A stretch of DNA of 64,000 nt from Alkalilimnicola ehrlichii (GTDB lineage: Bacteria; Pseudomonadota; Gammaproteobacteria; Nitrococcales; AK92). Of the stretch, positions 21,494 to 30,682 are shown piece by piece. Location: the NCBI RefSeq assembly GCF_003399765.1, contig NZ_NFZV01000004.1:62001-126000 (forward strand). Direction: 5' to 3'. The notes beneath the pieces are model-generated. The model did not search any database and was not told the origin of the DNA. It saw nothing but the letters and a program-made list of their open reading frames with translations. The position numbers and the translations under genes were made by a program. The first letter of the stretch is position 1. Each line of letters begins with the position of its first letter.

Positions 21494-22348
21494 TTAGTCG
21501 TCAAACGCCTCCGCTGCAAGAAGCGTGTTTTGCAATAAGGTAGCGACCGTCATCGGTCCTACCCCGCCCGGAACCGGCGTGATCCAGCTGGCGCGCTTGG
21601 CGGCCGCGGCATAGTCGACGTCGCCTACCAGCTTGCCGTTGTTGTTACGGTTGATGCCGACGTCAATGACGACTGCCCCCGGCTTAATCCATTCGCCTTT
21701 AACAAAGTTAGGTATGCCAACGGCGGCGACGACAATATCCGCCGTAGCGATTTTATCCGCCAATGCTTGCGTTCGGCTGTGGCATATTGTCACCGTGCAG
21801 CGCTGGTTCAGTAGCTCTAACGCCATCGGGCGGCCGACAATGTTCGATTGTCCGACAATGATCGCGTCTTTACCGCTTAGCTCGACGTTGCAGCGATCGA
21901 GCAAGGTCATCACGCCGTGCGGTGTGCAGGGGCGCAGGCCGGGTAGGCGCAGGGTCAAGCGGCCGATATTGTCGGGGTGAAAGCCGTCCACATCTTTGTG
22001 CGGAGAAATGCGCTCGATGACGGTTTGGGCGTCAATCTGCTGCGGTAGCGGCAGTTGCACCAAAATACCGTGTATCGCCGGGTTCGCGTTTAACTCATCG
22101 ATGAGTTTCAGCAGCTCCTGCTCCGTGGTTGTCGCAGCCAGATCGTAGCGTTGCGAAAAGAAACCGACCTCGTCGCAGGCTTCTTGCTTTTTGCGAACGT
22201 AAACCTGCGATGCCGGGTCCGCGCCCACTAACACGACGGCTAAGCCCGGTTGGCTGCGCCCATCCGCCTGACGTTTAACGACCGATTGTTTGATATCGTT
22301 GCGCAGGTGCGCCGCAATCGCTTTGCCATCGATGATTTTTGCTGTCAT
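21494..22348 (-). CDS. folD: Methylenetetrahydrofolate dehydrogenase / cyclohydrolase FolD
   Basis: Bifunctional enzyme that interconverts 5,10-methylene-THF and 10-formyl-THF, using NADP, for purines and formyl-Met-tRNA; 284 residues. Signatures are [20 protein letters not shown] with the catalytic lysine, [41 protein letters not shown] and the C-terminal [15 protein letters not shown]. It is transcribed away from the tRNA array, and the PilZ gene follows 36 bp downstream on the same strand. Confidence 0.97.
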   Translation of the reverse strand: MTAKIIDGKAIAAHLRNDIKQSVVKRQADGRSQPGLAVVLVGADPASQVYVRKKQEACDEVGFFSQRYDLAATTTEQELLKLIDELNANPAIHGILVQLPLPQQIDAQTVIERISPHKDVDGFHPDNIGRLTLRLPGLRPCTPHGVMTLLDRCNVELSGKDAIIVGQSNIVGRPMALELLNQRCTVTICHSRTQALADKIATADIVVAAVGIPNFVKGEWIKPGAVVIDVGINRNNNGKLVGDVDYAAAAKRASWITPVPGGVGPMTVATLLQNTLLAAEAFDD

Positions 22349-22467
22349 GCTAAACCCGTTTTGCTAAACTGAGCCGTGCCGGCGGCGGGATTGTCGCACG
22401 GCGCCCAAGCGAGCGACAAGGCGTGGGTTGGTAGTCATAGAGTCGCTGCTAATTGTAGCTAAGGTCA

Positions 22468-22496
22468 TTGACTCAGCCTTCCAGTCTGCGTATTAT
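22468..22496 (+). promoter_or_regulatory. Near-consensus sigma-70 promoter of the tRNA array
   Basis: TTGACT at 22468-22473, exactly 17 bp, then TATTAT at 22491-22496. A G+C-rich stretch (CGCGCC) follows at the expected start site, the type of discriminator linked to stringent control of stable RNA. tRNA-Pro starts about 43 bp downstream. Confidence 0.8.
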
Positions 22497-22539
22497 TCAC
22501 GCCTTCCGCGCCAGGCGGGAAGCTGGACTGGGCGGTACG

Positions 22540-22616
22540 CGGGGTGTAGCGCAGTCTGGTAGCGCTCCTGCTTTGGGAGCAGGAGGTCGGGGGTTCGAAT
22601 CCCTCCACCCCGACCA
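22540..22616 (+). tRNA. tRNA-Pro (anticodon TGG)
   Basis: 77 nt with encoded CCA. Acceptor stem CGGGGTG/CACCCCG, anticodon stem-loop CCTGC-TTTGGGA-GCAGG giving TGG, T-loop GTTCGAATC. First of the array. Confidence 0.97.
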
Positions 22617-22650
22617 GATTCGGCCTCGGCGGCAGGATAGTCTGTCCAGA

Positions 22651-22727
22651 GCGCCCGTAGCTCAACCGGATAGAGCATCGGCCTTCTAAGCCGAGGGTTG
22701 CAGGTTCGAGTCCTGCCGGGCGCGCCA
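22651..22727 (+). tRNA. tRNA-Arg (anticodon TCT)
   Basis: 77 nt with encoded CCA. Anticodon stem-loop TCGGC-CTTCTAA-GCCGA gives TCT, reading AGA (and AGG by wobble). Acceptor stem GCGCCCG/CGGGCGC. Confidence 0.97.
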
Positions 22728-22770
22728 ACCCGGTCCGGGCCGATTGGTGTAAAAGTTGGCGCAAACAATG

Positions 22771-22846
22771 GTGGGCGTAGCTCAGTTGGTAGAGCCCCGG
22801 ATTGTGATTCCGGTCGTCGTGGGTTCGAGTCCCATCGTCCACCCCA
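22771..22846 (+). tRNA. tRNA-His (anticodon GTG)
   Basis: 76 nt with encoded CCA. Anticodon loop ATTGTGATT gives GTG. Acceptor stem GTGGGCG/CGTCCAC. It is preceded by a G that can serve as the extra G-1 of tRNA-His. Confidence 0.96.
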
Positions 22847-22853
22847 GTTTATT

Positions 22854-22928
<75 letters not shown>

Positions 22929-22936
22929 ACAAAATG

Positions 22937-22968
22937 CGGCTTGCGGGGATTGCTCGTAAGCCGTTTTT
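22937..22968 (+). terminator. Terminator of the tRNA array
   Basis: CGGCTTGCG at 22937-22945 pairs with CGTAAGCCG at 22955-22963 (one wobble), followed by five T, 8 bp after tRNA-Lys. Confidence 0.8.
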
Positions 22969-22996
22969 GTTTGCGGACTTGATTCCCCGCTATAAT
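22967..22996 (+). promoter_or_regulatory. Candidate promoter for tRNA-Leu and tig
   Basis: A perfect TATAAT lies at 22991-22996, with TTGTTT 18 bp upstream at 22967-22972. The -35 box sits in the T-run of the preceding terminator, so one RNA ends where the next promoter begins. Confidence 0.55.
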
Positions 22997-23107
22997 GTGC
23001 CTCAATCTAAGGGGCACTACGCGGGGAGCGAGCGATACGTTGGCGGCCTGTAGGCGGGCACAACTTGGAACGTAGCGCTCTAACGCGGTAAATTAGTGAC
23101 CAACAAT

Positions 23108-23192
23108 GCGAAAGTGGCGGAACTGGTAGACGCGCTGGATTTAGGTTCCAGTGGGGTAACCCGTGAGAGTTCGAGTCTCTCCTTTCGCACCA
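23108..23192 (+). tRNA. tRNA-Leu (anticodon TAG)
   Basis: 85-nt type II tRNA with encoded CCA. Acceptor stem GCGAAAG/CTTTCGC, anticodon stem-loop CTGGA-TTTAGGT-TCCAG giving TAG, long variable arm. A tRNA-Leu just before tig is common in gammaproteobacteria. Confidence 0.97.
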
Positions 23193-23365
23193 TTTCCTGT
23201 CGAAGGGGGCTTGAGGGGTTGTCGCGAACCGTCGTGAGGAGGTGCGGATACCTTGTGGCGATGCCGTGGTGTCCCTCCGCACGGAACGGCTTTGCGACGG
23301 CCTCTTTTGCCCCCCTACGTATATTGGAAGCGAATTGTCATCACCTGACTTTGAGGTGTATTTAG

Positions 23366-24694
23366 ATGCAAGTTTCAGTCGAGACCACCCAGGGGTTGCA
23401 ACGCCGCATGACGGTTCAGGTACCGTCGGAGCGGGTTGATAAGGAAGTTGAAAGCCGGCTGCGCTCTCTTAGCGGCCGCGTGCGCTTGGATGGTTTCCGC
23501 CCTGGTAAGGTGCCTCTGAAGGTGGTGAAAAAGCGCTACGGCGAGCAAGTGCGCGGCGAAGTGCTTGGTGAGCTGATTCAGTCGACGTATGGCGAGGCGG
23601 TTACGCAGCAGAGCCTGCGGCCGGCAGGTGCGCCGGAAATCGATCCCAAGCAGATCGACGCGGGCCAGGATATCGAGTACGTTGCAACTTTCGAAGTGAT
23701 GCCGGAAGTTGAAGTTAAAGGCCTTGAGACGATCGAAGTCGAGCGTCCGCAAGTCGAAGTGGGCGAGGAAGACGTCGATCGTATCGTCGAGAATCTGCGC
23801 AAGCAGCGGGCAAACTTCGTTGAAGTCGAGCGTGCTGCGCAGGCCGAAGATCGTGTCGTCATCGATTTTAAGGGCGAGATCGACGGCAAAGAGTTTGCCG
23901 GTAACGAAGGCAGCGATGTTCCGGTGCAGATCGGCTCTGGACAAATGCCGAAAGAATTCGAGGAAGGCCTCGAAGGCCTGAAAGCGGGCGACAAAAAAGA
24001 TATCGATTACAGCTTTCCGGAAAACTTCCCGGACAAGGACATCGCCGAAAAGACGGCGACTTTCCATGTAGAAGTGAAGAAAGTTGAAGAGCCACAGTTG
24101 CCGGCGGTGGACGATGCCTTCGCCGAACAGTTCGGTATCACCGACGGCGGTGTCGAGAAGCTGCGCGAGAATATCCGCGAAAGCTTGGAGCGCGAACGCG
24201 ATCAGGCCGTCCAGGCGAAGGTTAAGCCGCAAGTGTTGGATGGCTTGGCTGAGGCCAATGAGGTCGAGTTGCCCCAGGTGTTGGTCGACGGCGAAATCTC
24301 TCACCTGCGCGAGCAGGCCAAAGAGCGGGCGAAACAGTTTGGCCAGGAGCAGGAGGACGACGATCTGCCGGCTTCCATGTTCGAAGAGGAAGCGAAGCGT
24401 CGTGTTAAGCTCGGTCTGTTGGTTAACGAAATTGTTCGTGCCAACGAGATAAAGCTCGATCAGGATCGGGTGCGGAAAGTCCTCGAAGGTATGGCTGCGC
24501 AATACGAGCAACCGCAGGAAGTTATCCGTTACTACATGCAGAACCGCAAGATGATGGAAAGTATCGAGATTGCGGTTATGGAAGATCAAGTGGTTGATTG
24601 GCTGCTCGAACGGGCCAAAGTTACCGATAAGCCGACCGGCTTCCAGGAGTTGATGGGCGTCGCCGACAACGCAGAAGCCGAAGACAACGACTGA
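23366..24694 (+). CDS. tig: Trigger factor
   Basis: Ribosome-bound chaperone and prolyl isomerase that meets nascent chains at the exit tunnel; 442 residues. The N-terminal ribosome-binding domain has the signature GFRPGKVPLKVVKKRYG. An FKBP-type isomerase domain covers roughly 150-245 (VVIDFKGEIDGKEFAGNEG, FEEGLEGLKAGD). The C-terminal domain is highly charged and helical. It is the first gene of the conserved tig-clpP-clpX-lon block; clpP starts 16 bp after its stop. Confidence 0.97.
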   Translation: MQVSVETTQGLQRRMTVQVPSERVDKEVESRLRSLSGRVRLDGFRPGKVPLKVVKKRYGEQVRGEVLGELIQSTYGEAVTQQSLRPAGAPEIDPKQIDAGQDIEYVATFEVMPEVEVKGLETIEVERPQVEVGEEDVDRIVENLRKQRANFVEVERAAQAEDRVVIDFKGEIDGKEFAGNEGSDVPVQIGSGQMPKEFEEGLEGLKAGDKKDIDYSFPENFPDKDIAEKTATFHVEVKKVEEPQLPAVDDAFAEQFGITDGGVEKLRENIRESLERERDQAVQAKVKPQVLDGLAEANEVELPQVLVDGEISHLREQAKERAKQFGQEQEDDDLPASMFEEEAKRRVKLGLLVNEIVRANEIKLDQDRVRKVLEGMAAQYEQPQEVIRYYMQNRKMMESIEIAVMEDQVVDWLLERAKVTDKPTGFQELMGVADNAEAEDND

Positions 24695-24710
24695 TTGAGG
24701 TTTAAGGGAT

Positions 24711-25361
24711 ATGACCGCCAATAACGATAAAACGGCAGGACACGACCTCAATGCCGTCGGTTTGGTGCCGATGGTGGTTGAGCAGTCTGCGCGTGGCGAG
24801 CGTGCGTACGATATCTACTCGCGTTTGCTGAAAGAGCGGGTGATCTTTCTGGTTGGCCCGGTAGAAGACTACATGGCTAACCTTATCGTCGCGCAAATGC
24901 TGTTTCTGGAATCGGAAAACCCGGATAAAGATATACACTTGTATATTAATTCCCCGGGCGGTGCGGTTACCGCGGGTTTGGCAATCTACGACACGATGCA
25001 GTTCGTGCAGTGCGACGTAAGCACGATGTGCCTGGGGCAGGCGGCTAGCATGGGTGCTTTCCTGCTCGCGGCCGGCGCCGCCGGTAAGCGCTACTGCTTG
25101 CCGAACTCCCGGGTTATGATTCATCAGCCTCTGGGCGGCTTTCAAGGTCAGGCGACGGATATCGATATTCATGCGCGCGAGATCTTGTCCATGCGGGCGC
25201 GGTTAAATCAAGTGTTGTCTCATCACACCGGACAGCCGATCGAAGTGATCGAGCGCGATACCGAGCGAGACAATTTCATGGGACCGGAGGCGGCCCAGAA
25301 GTACGGCCTCGTGGACGCCGTGCTCAAAGACCGTAAGAGTCTGGTGGGTGGTGCCGAGTAA
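24711..25361 (+). CDS. clpP: ATP-dependent Clp protease proteolytic subunit
   Basis: Self-compartmentalised serine protease that degrades substrates unfolded by ClpX or ClpA; 216 residues. The catalytic triad is visible: Ser 113 in GQAASMG, His 138 in MIHQP and Asp 187 in DTERD. An N-terminal stretch of about 16 residues extends beyond the core and is probably removed as the propeptide, as in E. coli ClpP. The hydrophobic loop [13 protein letters not shown] is conserved. tig precedes it at 16 bp; clpX follows after a 210-bp gap. Confidence 0.98.
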   Translation: MTANNDKTAGHDLNAVGLVPMVVEQSARGERAYDIYSRLLKERVIFLVGPVEDYMANLIVAQMLFLESENPDKDIHLYINSPGGAVTAGLAIYDTMQFVQCDVSTMCLGQAASMGAFLLAAGAAGKRYCLPNSRVMIHQPLGGFQGQATDIDIHAREILSMRARLNQVLSHHTGQPIEVIERDTERDNFMGPEAAQKYGLVDAVLKDRKSLVGGAE

Positions 25362-25571
25362 GAAACTCAGGGAACCTTGTGGCGCGGGAGACCTCCAACT
25401 CTTTAAATGGTTTTCGTGCAATCCCATTCCTTTTCGCAGGTGCTGTCCGCGCTTGGGACGGTTGGCACCTGAAGCAAGCGGTATCTACAGCGGGTTGATC
25501 GCTTGCGTGCTTCTCGAAAAGAGGGCAAGGTCTTATACATTCCGTGAGTTTTCCCGAGCTGAGGGCAGGCC

Positions 25572-26852
25572 ATGACCGATAGAGATAAAGGCAGAGGAGA
25601 TAACGGCGGCAAGTTGCTCTACTGCTCCTTTTGTGGGAAGAGTCAGCACGAAGTTCGTAAGCTGATCGCCGGACCTTCAGTGTTCGTTTGCGATGAGTGC
25701 GTCGAGCTGTGCAATGACATTATCCGCGAGGAGATGCAGGAGAAGTCTGCGACAGCCGGCTCCAAGTTGCCCAAGCCGCATGAGATAAAAGAAACGCTGG
25801 ACGATTACGTCATCGGCCAGGAGCATGCGAAGAAAGTCCTTTCTGTCGCTGTTTATAACCACTACAAACGGTTGGAAGCAGGGCAGGGTAAAGACGGCGT
25901 CGAGCTCGCCAAGAGCAACATTCTGATGATTGGGCCGACCGGGTCGGGCAAGACGCTGCTGGCTGAAACATTGGCAAGGATGTTGGACGTTCCGTTCACC
26001 ATCGCCGATGCGACAACCTTGACGGAAGCCGGTTACGTCGGTGAAGACGTCGAGAATATCATTCAGAAACTGCTTCAGAAGTGCGATTACGACGTCGAAA
26101 AAGCGCAGACGGGCATCGTCTACATCGATGAGATCGACAAGATTTCGCGTAAGGCGGACAACCCGTCTATTACTCGGGACGTATCCGGGGAAGGCGTTCA
26201 GCAGGCACTACTGAAGCTGATTGAAGGCACCGTTGCCTCCGTACCGCCTCAAGGCGGTCGTAAACATCCGCAGCAGGAATTTCTGCAAGTTCATACCGGC
26301 AATATTCTGTTCATTTGCGGTGGTGCTTTCGCCGGGCTGGATAAAGTCATCCGCGAACGTTCGGAAAAAGGCGGCATCGGCTTCTCGGCGGAAGTGAAGA
26401 GCAAAGAGCAGCATAAGAGCGTCGGCGCCGTGCTGCAGGAAGTCGAGCCGGAAGACTTGATCAAGTATGGCTTGATACCGGAATTCGTCGGGCGGTTACC
26501 GGTCGTGGCGACCTTGCAAGAGCTGGATGCCGACGCGCTGATTCAGATTCTGCAGGAACCGAAGAACGCCATTACCAAGCAGTATCAAAAGCTGTTTGAA
26601 ATGGAAGAGGTCGAGCTGGAGTTCCGCGAAGACGCGCTACGCGCCGTAGCGGACAAGGCGATGGAGCGTAAAACCGGTGCCCGCGGCCTGCGAACCATTC
26701 TTGAGCAAACGCTGCTCGATACGATGTACGACCTGCCGTCTATGGACAACGTCGGTAAGGTAGTTATCGACGAGGCGGTCATCCGTGGCGAGGCGAAGCC
26801 TTACATCATTTACGATGGGGCAGAGCCCTCTAAAGCGGTGTCTGATCAATAA
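25572..26852 (+). CDS. clpX: ATP-dependent Clp protease ATP-binding subunit ClpX
   Basis: AAA+ unfoldase that feeds substrates, including ssrA-tagged proteins, to ClpP; 426 residues. The N-terminal zinc-binding domain has Cys 18, 21, 40 and 43. Walker A GPTGSGKT is at about 121-128 and Walker B IVYIDEID follows. The pore loop GYVGEDVE, the ClpP-binding IGF-type loop (about 265-280, GIGFSAEV) and sensor 2 GARGLR are present. A very stable terminator follows the stop. Confidence 0.98.
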   Translation: MTDRDKGRGDNGGKLLYCSFCGKSQHEVRKLIAGPSVFVCDECVELCNDIIREEMQEKSATAGSKLPKPHEIKETLDDYVIGQEHAKKVLSVAVYNHYKRLEAGQGKDGVELAKSNILMIGPTGSGKTLLAETLARMLDVPFTIADATTLTEAGYVGEDVENIIQKLLQKCDYDVEKAQTGIVYIDEIDKISRKADNPSITRDVSGEGVQQALLKLIEGTVASVPPQGGRKHPQQEFLQVHTGNILFICGGAFAGLDKVIRERSEKGGIGFSAEVKSKEQHKSVGAVLQEVEPEDLIKYGLIPEFVGRLPVVATLQELDADALIQILQEPKNAITKQYQKLFEMEEVELEFREDALRAVADKAMERKTGARGLRTILEQTLLDTMYDLPSMDNVGKVVIDEAVIRGEAKPYIIYDGAEPSKAVSDQ

Positions 26853-26861
26853 GCGGTCCGA

Positions 26862-26906
26862 GCCATAAGGGACAAGCGCCGAATTGGCTCCGTCCCTTAT
26901 GGCTTT
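26862..26906 (+). terminator. Strong terminator of clpX
   Basis: GCCATAAGGGAC at 26862-26873 is perfectly inverted as GTCCCTTATGGC at 26892-26903, followed by TTTTG, about 10 bp after the clpX stop. Confidence 0.88.
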
Positions 26907-26974
26907 TGCTGGGCAATGAAGCCGGCAGGGGCGGGTGGTCCTGGCTTGTTGGTAGCTCTTGATCAGCGCTTTAA

Positions 26975-27000
26975 GACCGCTCTAGATTAGAGCGGTTTTG
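26975..27000 (+). terminator. Second terminator-like hairpin before lon
   Basis: ACCGCTCTA and TAGAGCGGT form a tight hairpin with a 3-base loop, followed by TTTG. It may back up the clpX terminator or end a short transcript from the gap. Confidence 0.65.
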
Positions 27001-27321
27001 TTTGTTCGGTTAGAGCGCCGCATAAAGAAACTGCTGGCCGTGCTGACGATGCATGCGCTAGTCGTTTCTCCCTTACTCGCCTTGCCCCGTTTCCTGTTTG
27101 GGTTTCCATTGCTACTATCATGAGAATGGTTCGCCCAGGGAGAGTGATCCCTAAGCCGCATAGTTTGGCTTCTCGCCTGGACGAACGACTTAGTGGTTTA
27201 CTCGCGGGCCGCTCGTTTTGGAAGGCCGTTTCCTGGCCGCATATGTTTCCCAAGTGTGCCTGCGGTCGGCCGCATCTGCTGCATTACATTCGCAGCGCGA
27301 CGAAGAGTGAGGAACTCCTGT

Positions 27322-29748
27322 ATGGAGCGGAAAGATCAGCCTTCGGAAATCGCTAACGCACCCGTAAGCGGGGCGCCGGTACTCCCACTTCGCGATGTGG
27401 TGGTTTACCCCCACATGGTTATTCCCTTGTTTGTGGGAAGGGAGAAATCGATCCGGGGCTTGGAAGCCGCTATGGAAGACGATAAGCGTATCGTCCTGGT
27501 AGCGCAAAAGAGCGCCGAAATCGATGATCCGAGCGAAGACGACTTATACCGCGTCGGAACCATCGCGACCATCTTGCAAATGCTTAAGTTACCTGACGGC
27601 ACGGTCAAGGTGTTGGTCGAGGGCGTCAGGCGGGCGCGGGTTCTGAACTTTGAAGACCAGGAAGAATACTTCGCAGCACAAGTCGTTGAGCAAGAGGAAG
27701 TTGATCAGAGCGACGATCGCGAGCTGGAAGTTCTTAGCCGCTCGGTGGTCGGCGTGTTTGAGCAGTACGTCAAGCTTAACAAAAAGGTGCCGCCGGAGAT
27801 TCTGTCGTCCCTTGCCGGTATCGAGGACCCAGGTCGGCTTGCCGATACGATCGCGGCACATATGGCGCTGAAAATCGAGGAAAAGCAGAAAATCCTCGAG
27901 ATCGATAGCGTCCGCGAGCGGTTAGAACACCTGATGTCCTTGATCGAAGGCGAAATCGATCTGCTGCAAATCGAGAAGCGCATCCGCGGCCGCGTTAAGC
28001 AGCAGATGGAAAAGAGCCAGCGCGAGTACTACCTCAACGAACAAATGAAAGCTATCCAGAAGGAGTTGGGTGAGCTTGAGGATGTGCCTAACGAAATCGA
28101 GGAGCTGGAGCAGAAAATCGAAGCTTCGGGGATGCCGAAGGAGGCACGCGAGAAGGCCGAGTCGGAGCTTAACAAATTGAAGCTTATGTCGCCGATGTCG
28201 GCGGAAGCGACGGTGGTGCGCAACTATCTAGAGTGGATGGTTTCCGTGCCGTGGAAAAAACGCACCCGTGTGCGGCACGACCTCAGCGCGGCGGAAAAAA
28301 TCCTCGAGGCAGACCATTATGGTTTGGAGAAGGTTAAAGAGCGTATTCTCGAATACCTCGCCGTTCAGCAGCGTGTGCGGAAGCTGAAGGGGCCGATCTT
28401 GTGCCTTGTGGGCCCGCCGGGCGTCGGTAAAACCTCGCTAGGCCAGTCCATTGCGCACGCGACTAACCGGAAATTTGTCCGGATGGCCTTGGGCGGGGTT
28501 CGCGACGAAGCGGAAATTCGCGGTCATCGGCGGACCTACATCGGTTCTTTGCCGGGGCGGATCGTACAGAATCTCAGTAAGGTCGGTACCCGTAATCCGC
28601 TCTTCCTGCTCGACGAAATCGACAAGATGGCGATGGACTTTCGCGGCGATCCGGCATCTGCCTTGTTGGAAGTGCTGGATCCCGAGCAGAACGACACGTT
28701 CGGCGATCATTATCTCGAAGTCGACTTTGACTTGTCGGACGTCATGTTCGTGGCCACCGCTAACACGATGAATATTCCCGGGCCGTTGCTGGATCGTATG
28801 GAGGTCATCCGACTCGCCGGCTATACCGAGGACGAAAAGGTCAATATCGCCGAGCGGTACTTGGTGCCGAAGCAATTGAGACAACACGGCCTGAAGAAGG
28901 ACGAGCTTGAGATTAGCGAAAACGCGGTTCGGGATATTGTCCGCTTCTATACGCGCGAAGCCGGCGTTCGTAACTTGGAGCGTGAGATCGCGAAAATCTG
29001 CCGCAAGGTGGTCAAGGACGTCTCGCTCAAGCCTCAGGATAAGAAAACGTCGGTGGGCACCCAGCAACTGGAGAAGTATCTGGGCGTCAAGCGTTTCCGC
29101 TATGGTATCGCCGAAGAGTTGGATCAGGTCGGGCAGGTTACCGGCTTGGCATGGACGGAAGTTGGCGGCGAACTGCTGCGTATCGAAACGGCGGTGATGC
29201 CGGGTAAGGGTAAGCTCAGTCAAACGGGCCAGCTTGGCGATGTCATGAAGGAGTCGATCGAGGCCGCTCGCACTGTCGTGCGGAGCCGTACCGAAGTATT
29301 AGGTATCGATACCGAGTTCTTCGAAAAGCATGACTTCCATATTCATATGCCGGAAGGTGCGATTCCGAAAGACGGGCCAAGCGCGGGTATCGGCATGTGT
29401 ACCGCGATGGTGTCGGCAATTACGCAGATTCCGGTTAAGTCCAGTGTCGCCATGACCGGCGAGATCACCCTGCGTGGAGAAGTGCTCCCTATCGGTGGCT
29501 TAAAGGAAAAATTGCTTGCGGCACATCGTGGCGGTATTACCACTGTTTTGATTCCCGAAGAAAACCGGAAGGATCTTGCCGATATTCCGAAGAATATTAA
29601 GAGTAAGCTTGATATTCGCCCGGTGCGCTGGATCGACGAGGTTTTGGATGTGGCGCTAGCCTCGCCGCCAACTCCATTATCGGAAGCGGTCGAGGAGCGT
29701 AAGCAATCCGAGTCGAGTAAGAAGACGCGCGAGGTAAGGCCTCATTAA
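27322..29748 (+). CDS. lon: ATP-dependent protease Lon
   Basis: Homo-oligomeric AAA+ serine protease for misfolded and regulatory proteins; 808 residues. The LAN substrate-binding domain begins [21 protein letters not shown] long coiled coil lies at about 190-270. Walker A GPPGVGKT is at about 364-371 and Walker [10 protein letters not shown] follows. The protease domain has its catalytic serine in KDGPSAGIG (about 687) and the lysine in [14 protein letters not shown] (about 730). The ATG at 27322 is preceded by GTGAGGA and matches the family start. An upstream in-frame ATG at 27193 would add 43 unconserved residues. Confidence 0.97.
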   Translation: MERKDQPSEIANAPVSGAPVLPLRDVVVYPHMVIPLFVGREKSIRGLEAAMEDDKRIVLVAQKSAEIDDPSEDDLYRVGTIATILQMLKLPDGTVKVLVEGVRRARVLNFEDQEEYFAAQVVEQEEVDQSDDRELEVLSRSVVGVFEQYVKLNKKVPPEILSSLAGIEDPGRLADTIAAHMALKIEEKQKILEIDSVRERLEHLMSLIEGEIDLLQIEKRIRGRVKQQMEKSQREYYLNEQMKAIQKELGELEDVPNEIEELEQKIEASGMPKEAREKAESELNKLKLMSPMSAEATVVRNYLEWMVSVPWKKRTRVRHDLSAAEKILEADHYGLEKVKERILEYLAVQQRVRKLKGPILCLVGPPGVGKTSLGQSIAHATNRKFVRMALGGVRDEAEIRGHRRTYIGSLPGRIVQNLSKVGTRNPLFLLDEIDKMAMDFRGDPASALLEVLDPEQNDTFGDHYLEVDFDLSDVMFVATANTMNIPGPLLDRMEVIRLAGYTEDEKVNIAERYLVPKQLRQHGLKKDELEISENAVRDIVRFYTREAGVRNLEREIAKICRKVVKDVSLKPQDKKTSVGTQQLEKYLGVKRFRYGIAEELDQVGQVTGLAWTEVGGELLRIETAVMPGKGKLSQTGQLGDVMKESIEAARTVVRSRTEVLGIDTEFFEKHDFHIHMPEGAIPKDGPSAGIGMCTAMVSAITQIPVKSSVAMTGEITLRGEVLPIGGLKEKLLAAHRGGITTVLIPEENRKDLADIPKNIKSKLDIRPVRWIDEVLDVALASPPTPLSEAVEERKQSESSKKTREVRPH

Positions 29749-29816
29749 GGGACAGTCGCTTTAGCATCGAGCTGTGAACCTGTCCACAACCCGCGACAGT
29801 AGGCGTTTTGCCGGCG

Positions 29817-29846
29817 TTGACAGTTCTCGGGAGCGACTGCTATAAA
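29817..29846 (+). promoter_or_regulatory. Consensus-like sigma-70 promoter in the lon-hupB gap
   Basis: A perfect TTGACA at 29817-29822, 18 bp, then TATAAA at 29841-29846. The predicted start near 29853 lies at the foot of a terminator hairpin, so any transcript would be very short unless it reads through. Confidence 0.7.
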
Positions 29847-29855
29847 CGTGATTGC

Positions 29856-29889
29856 CGGCGGGCTGCGGGCGACGCAACCCGCCGTTTTT
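29856..29889 (+). terminator. Terminator hairpin directly after the promoter
   Basis: Twelve-base arms at 29856-29867 and 29873-29884 pair with one mismatch around a 5-base loop and are followed by five T. It may be the lon terminator, or part of an attenuated leader for hupB. Confidence 0.78.
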
Positions 29890-29985
29890 GCGCCGAGACA
29901 CCGTCTTGGCGTGGCAGCGTCAGTACGTTTTGGTTCAGAGCTGACGATGGGGGGAACCTAGTTTGGCTCGACCCAAGCAGGGCGC

Positions 29986-30014
29986 TTGTCCTGAGGCGGC
30001 GAGACCGCTAGGAT
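29986..30014 (+). promoter_or_regulatory. Candidate promoter for hupB
   Basis: TTGTCC at 29986-29991, 17 bp, then TAGGAT at 30009-30014, about 115 bp before the hupB start codon. Confidence 0.45.
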
Positions 30015-30128
30015 AGCGGCAGCTAATTTATTCGCTTAGCGAGGCACGGTCTCCGCTATAAAGAAGCCGTGTAGGCTGCCTAGCCGAGTCGTTGTGCATC
30101 AAGAACAACACCAAGGGGATATAAGGTA

Positions 30129-30401
30129 ATGAATAAATCCGAACTGATCGAAGCCGTAGCCCAGAACGCAGATATCTCCAAAGCGGCTGCTAGCCGTGCG
30201 GTGGATGCTCTGGTAGACTCCATCACCGCTGCGCTGAAAGAAGGTGATCAGGTCACTTTGGTTGGCTTCGGTACGTTCTCCGTTCGCGAGCGGGCTGCTC
30301 GTAGCGGCCGGAATCCGCGTACTGGCGAAACCATCACCATCGCTGCATCGAAAGTCCCAGGCTTTAAGGCTGGTAAAGCCCTTAAGGATGCAGTAAACTA
30401 A
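30129..30401 (+). CDS. hupB: DNA-binding protein HU-beta
   Basis: Small histone-like dimeric DNA-bending protein of the nucleoid; 90 residues, the exact family length. It begins [19 protein letters not shown] and has the signature [18 protein letters not shown] in the DNA-binding arm and [14 protein letters not shown] at the end. Location after lon is conserved in gammaproteobacteria. Two tRNA genes follow 12 bp after its stop with no terminator between, so the tRNAs may be processed from the hupB transcript. Confidence 0.98.
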   Translation: MNKSELIEAVAQNADISKAAASRAVDALVDSITAALKEGDQVTLVGFGTFSVRERAARSGRNPRTGETITIAASKVPGFKAGKALKDAVN

Positions 30402-30413
30402 GCGCCTCCTATC

Positions 30414-30489
30414 GGGTGGTTAGCTCAGCTGGTAGAGCGTCGCCCTTACAAGGCGAATGTCGGGGGTTCGATCCCCTCACCACCCACCA
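30414..30489 (+). tRNA. tRNA-Val (anticodon TAC)
   Basis: 76 nt with encoded CCA. Acceptor stem GGGTGGT/ACCACCC, anticodon stem-loop TCGCC-CTTACAA-GGCGA giving TAC. It starts 12 bp after hupB. Confidence 0.97.
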
Positions 30490-30498
30490 TTAGTTTTA

Positions 30499-30575
30499 GG
30501 AGCGGTAGTTCAGTTGGTTAGAATACCGGCCTGTCACGCCGGGGGTCGCGGGTTCGAGTCCCGTCCGCTCCGCCA
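30499..30575 (+). tRNA. tRNA-Asp (anticodon GTC)
   Basis: 77 nt with encoded CCA. Acceptor stem GGAGCGG/CCGCTCC, anticodon loop CTGTCAC giving GTC. It starts 9 bp after tRNA-Val. Confidence 0.97.
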
Positions 30576-30597
30576 AATATTTGCTATAATGAGAAAG

Positions 30598-30626
30598 GGC
30601 GCCGAAACCGGCGCCCTTTTATTTTG
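30598..30626 (+). terminator. Terminator of the tRNA-Val/tRNA-Asp unit
   Basis: GGGCGCCG-AAAC-CGGCGCCC hairpin followed by TTTTATTTT, 22 bp after tRNA-Asp. Confidence 0.88.
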
Positions 30627-30682
30627 TCTATGGAAAAGACTATCTTTCTGTTAGCACATTCTCTGAACAGGATCGAAATACC

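Larger units (their letters stand above)
26853..27321. other. Intergenic gap, clpX to lon
   Basis: 469 bp without a gene. Two terminator-type hairpins lie in tandem (26862-26906 and 26975-27000). The remaining ~320 bp should hold the lon promoter. I looked for a heat-shock sigma-32 promoter there and found no convincing match. Confidence 0.5.
29749..30128. other. Intergenic gap, lon to hupB
   Basis: 380 bp without a gene. It holds a consensus-like promoter firing straight into a terminator hairpin (29817-29889), then a second promoter candidate for hupB at 29986-30014, followed by a leader of about 100 bp with a ribosome-binding site (AAGGGGATATAAGG) before hupB. Confidence 0.6.

Noticed and set aside
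22465-22842. 125-codon frame antisense to the tRNA array
   Set aside because: It is a translation of tRNA genes; the protein-like repeats come from tRNA sequence.
23375-24751. 458-codon open frame antisense to the whole of tig
   Set aside because: It mirrors a strongly conserved gene and arises from codon bias; its translation has no recognisable domain or signal.
28438-29223. 261-codon open frame antisense to lon
   Set aside because: Shadow of the lon reading frame, no ribosome-binding site or family similarity.
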